Of a stretch of 6,144 nucleotides of DNA, positions 5,816 through 6,144 are shown one piece after another. The DNA comes from Desulfuromonadales bacterium. Its GTDB lineage: Bacteria; Desulfobacterota; Desulfuromonadia; Desulfuromonadales; BM103. A program made the position numbers and the translations under genes. Position 1 is the first letter of the stretch. Each line of letters opens with the position of its first letter. Where the stretch lies: assembly GCA_030640215.1 (NCBI GenBank), contig DAOWJU010000079.1:1-6144 (forward strand), written 5' to 3'. Under the pieces are notes generated by a model, which was not told the DNA's origin, searched no databases, and saw only the letters and a program-made list of their open reading frames with translations.

Positions 5816-5842
5816 TCTTCTCAGAAGTCGTGACTTCTAAAA
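5816..5842. repeat. Palindrome related to the one at 4901-4927 (copy 2)
   Basis: AGAAGTC (5823-5829) and GACTTCT (5832-5838) are perfect arms around GT. Aligned without gaps to 4901-4927 it matches at 21 of 27 positions. Two of the paired differences are compensatory (A-T to G-C and T-A to G-C), so the fold is kept. It lies between the membrane protein stop and the metallopeptidase-like gene. Confidence 0.5.
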
Positions 5843-5920
5843 CACATGCTAGCCAATGGGCAGATAGTGTCTAGAGAGCTAGGGGCGCTACAGTCTGACT
5901 TTGGGCCCACGTATTTTTGA

Positions 5921-6144
5921 TTATGAACTGGCTAAAAGAAAAATGAGGGTTAACGTAGCAGCGGCAATAATAAGTGTTCGCATCCCAGCCCACAACCAAA
6001 ACATGCCGCTAATTCGCCCCAAAAACACGCCCAACAGGAATAAGATGCATAACGCCAGCATCAAGGCGAACTCCAATGCGCCGAACGGTAATTCTAAAGA
6101 TAAAGTCGCAACCCATATTGGCGAAATAATAACTAATGAAATCA
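5921..6144 (-). CDS. C-terminal part of a multi-spanning membrane protein, VIT1/CCC1-like (5' end outside window)
   Basis: The minus-strand frame is open from the right edge (first full codon at 6142) to TAA 5921-5923, giving 73 residues. It is almost entirely hydrophobic, with three likely spans: about 1-16, 22-41 and 53-71. The ending FLLGVFLGRISGMFWLWAGM followed by a last helix is the pattern I associate with the end of VIT1/CCC1-type iron/manganese transporters: a small-residue helix, a GR.SG turn, and a final hydrophobic helix. These proteins move Fe2+ or Mn2+ across membranes. The metal-binding parts would lie upstream, outside the window, so the family call is tentative. That this is a genuine coding end is supported by the uninterrupted hydrophobic frame and the downstream terminator. 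Confidence 0.6.
   Translation of the reverse strand, partial: ISLVIISPIWVATLSLELPFGALEFALMLALCILFLLGVFLGRISGMFWLWAGMRTLIIAAATLTLIFLLASS

Noticed and set aside
4901..5842. Integron gene cassette with attC sites
   Set aside because: I could not find paired RYYYAAC and GTTRRRY core sites around the palindromes, and the palindromes are shorter than usual attC sites.

Overview
The window looks like chromosomal DNA of an anaerobic Desulfuromonadales-type bacterium (Desulfuromonas, Geobacter or Pelobacter relatives). The strongest pointer is a 90-residue triheme cytochrome of the c7/PpcA type, a periplasmic electron carrier typical of that group. A small Cys-rich protein of a style I associate with the same group also fits. 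This assignment is inference from gene content, not a database match.

Layout, left to right. Four genes run leftwards on the minus strand, in transcription order: a 60-aa Cys/His-rich protein (2977-3159), a YdiK-type AI-2E/PerM-family membrane transporter (1873-2973, starting 3 nt after the previous stop), a PpiB-type cyclophilin peptidyl-prolyl isomerase (1157-1675), and an alkaline-phosphatase-superfamily phosphodiesterase/phosphatase that runs off the left edge (1-1125). The transporter-cyclophilin gap holds an inverted repeat built from ATCCGTGT units. A 9-bp perfect inverted repeat brackets the start of the phosphatase gene.

Upstream of that group lies the triheme cytochrome (3355-3627, minus) with its own strong Rho-independent terminator, so it is a separate transcription unit. 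Divergent from it is a 305-aa membrane-anchored XRE-type helix-turn-helix protein (3856-4773, plus) with one membrane span and an extracytoplasmic part carrying a canonical EF-hand loop. The 228-bp divergent intergenic region contains five GACAT/ATGTC boxes and two dyads, which makes it a plausible operator region.

The right third is visibly more AT-rich. It contains a secreted HExxH metallopeptidase-like protein (4943-5644, minus, TTG start), flanked by two related palindromes whose differences are largely compensatory. A terminator (about 5726-5759, minus) follows, and then the C-terminal end of a multi-spanning membrane protein resembling VIT1/CCC1-type metal transporters (5921-6144, minus), cut by the right edge.

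Functionally, the genes cover periplasmic electron transfer with a possible membrane-bound regulator, protein folding, envelope transport and envelope or phosphate-ester hydrolysis. No rRNA, tRNA, CRISPR array or transposase is visible.
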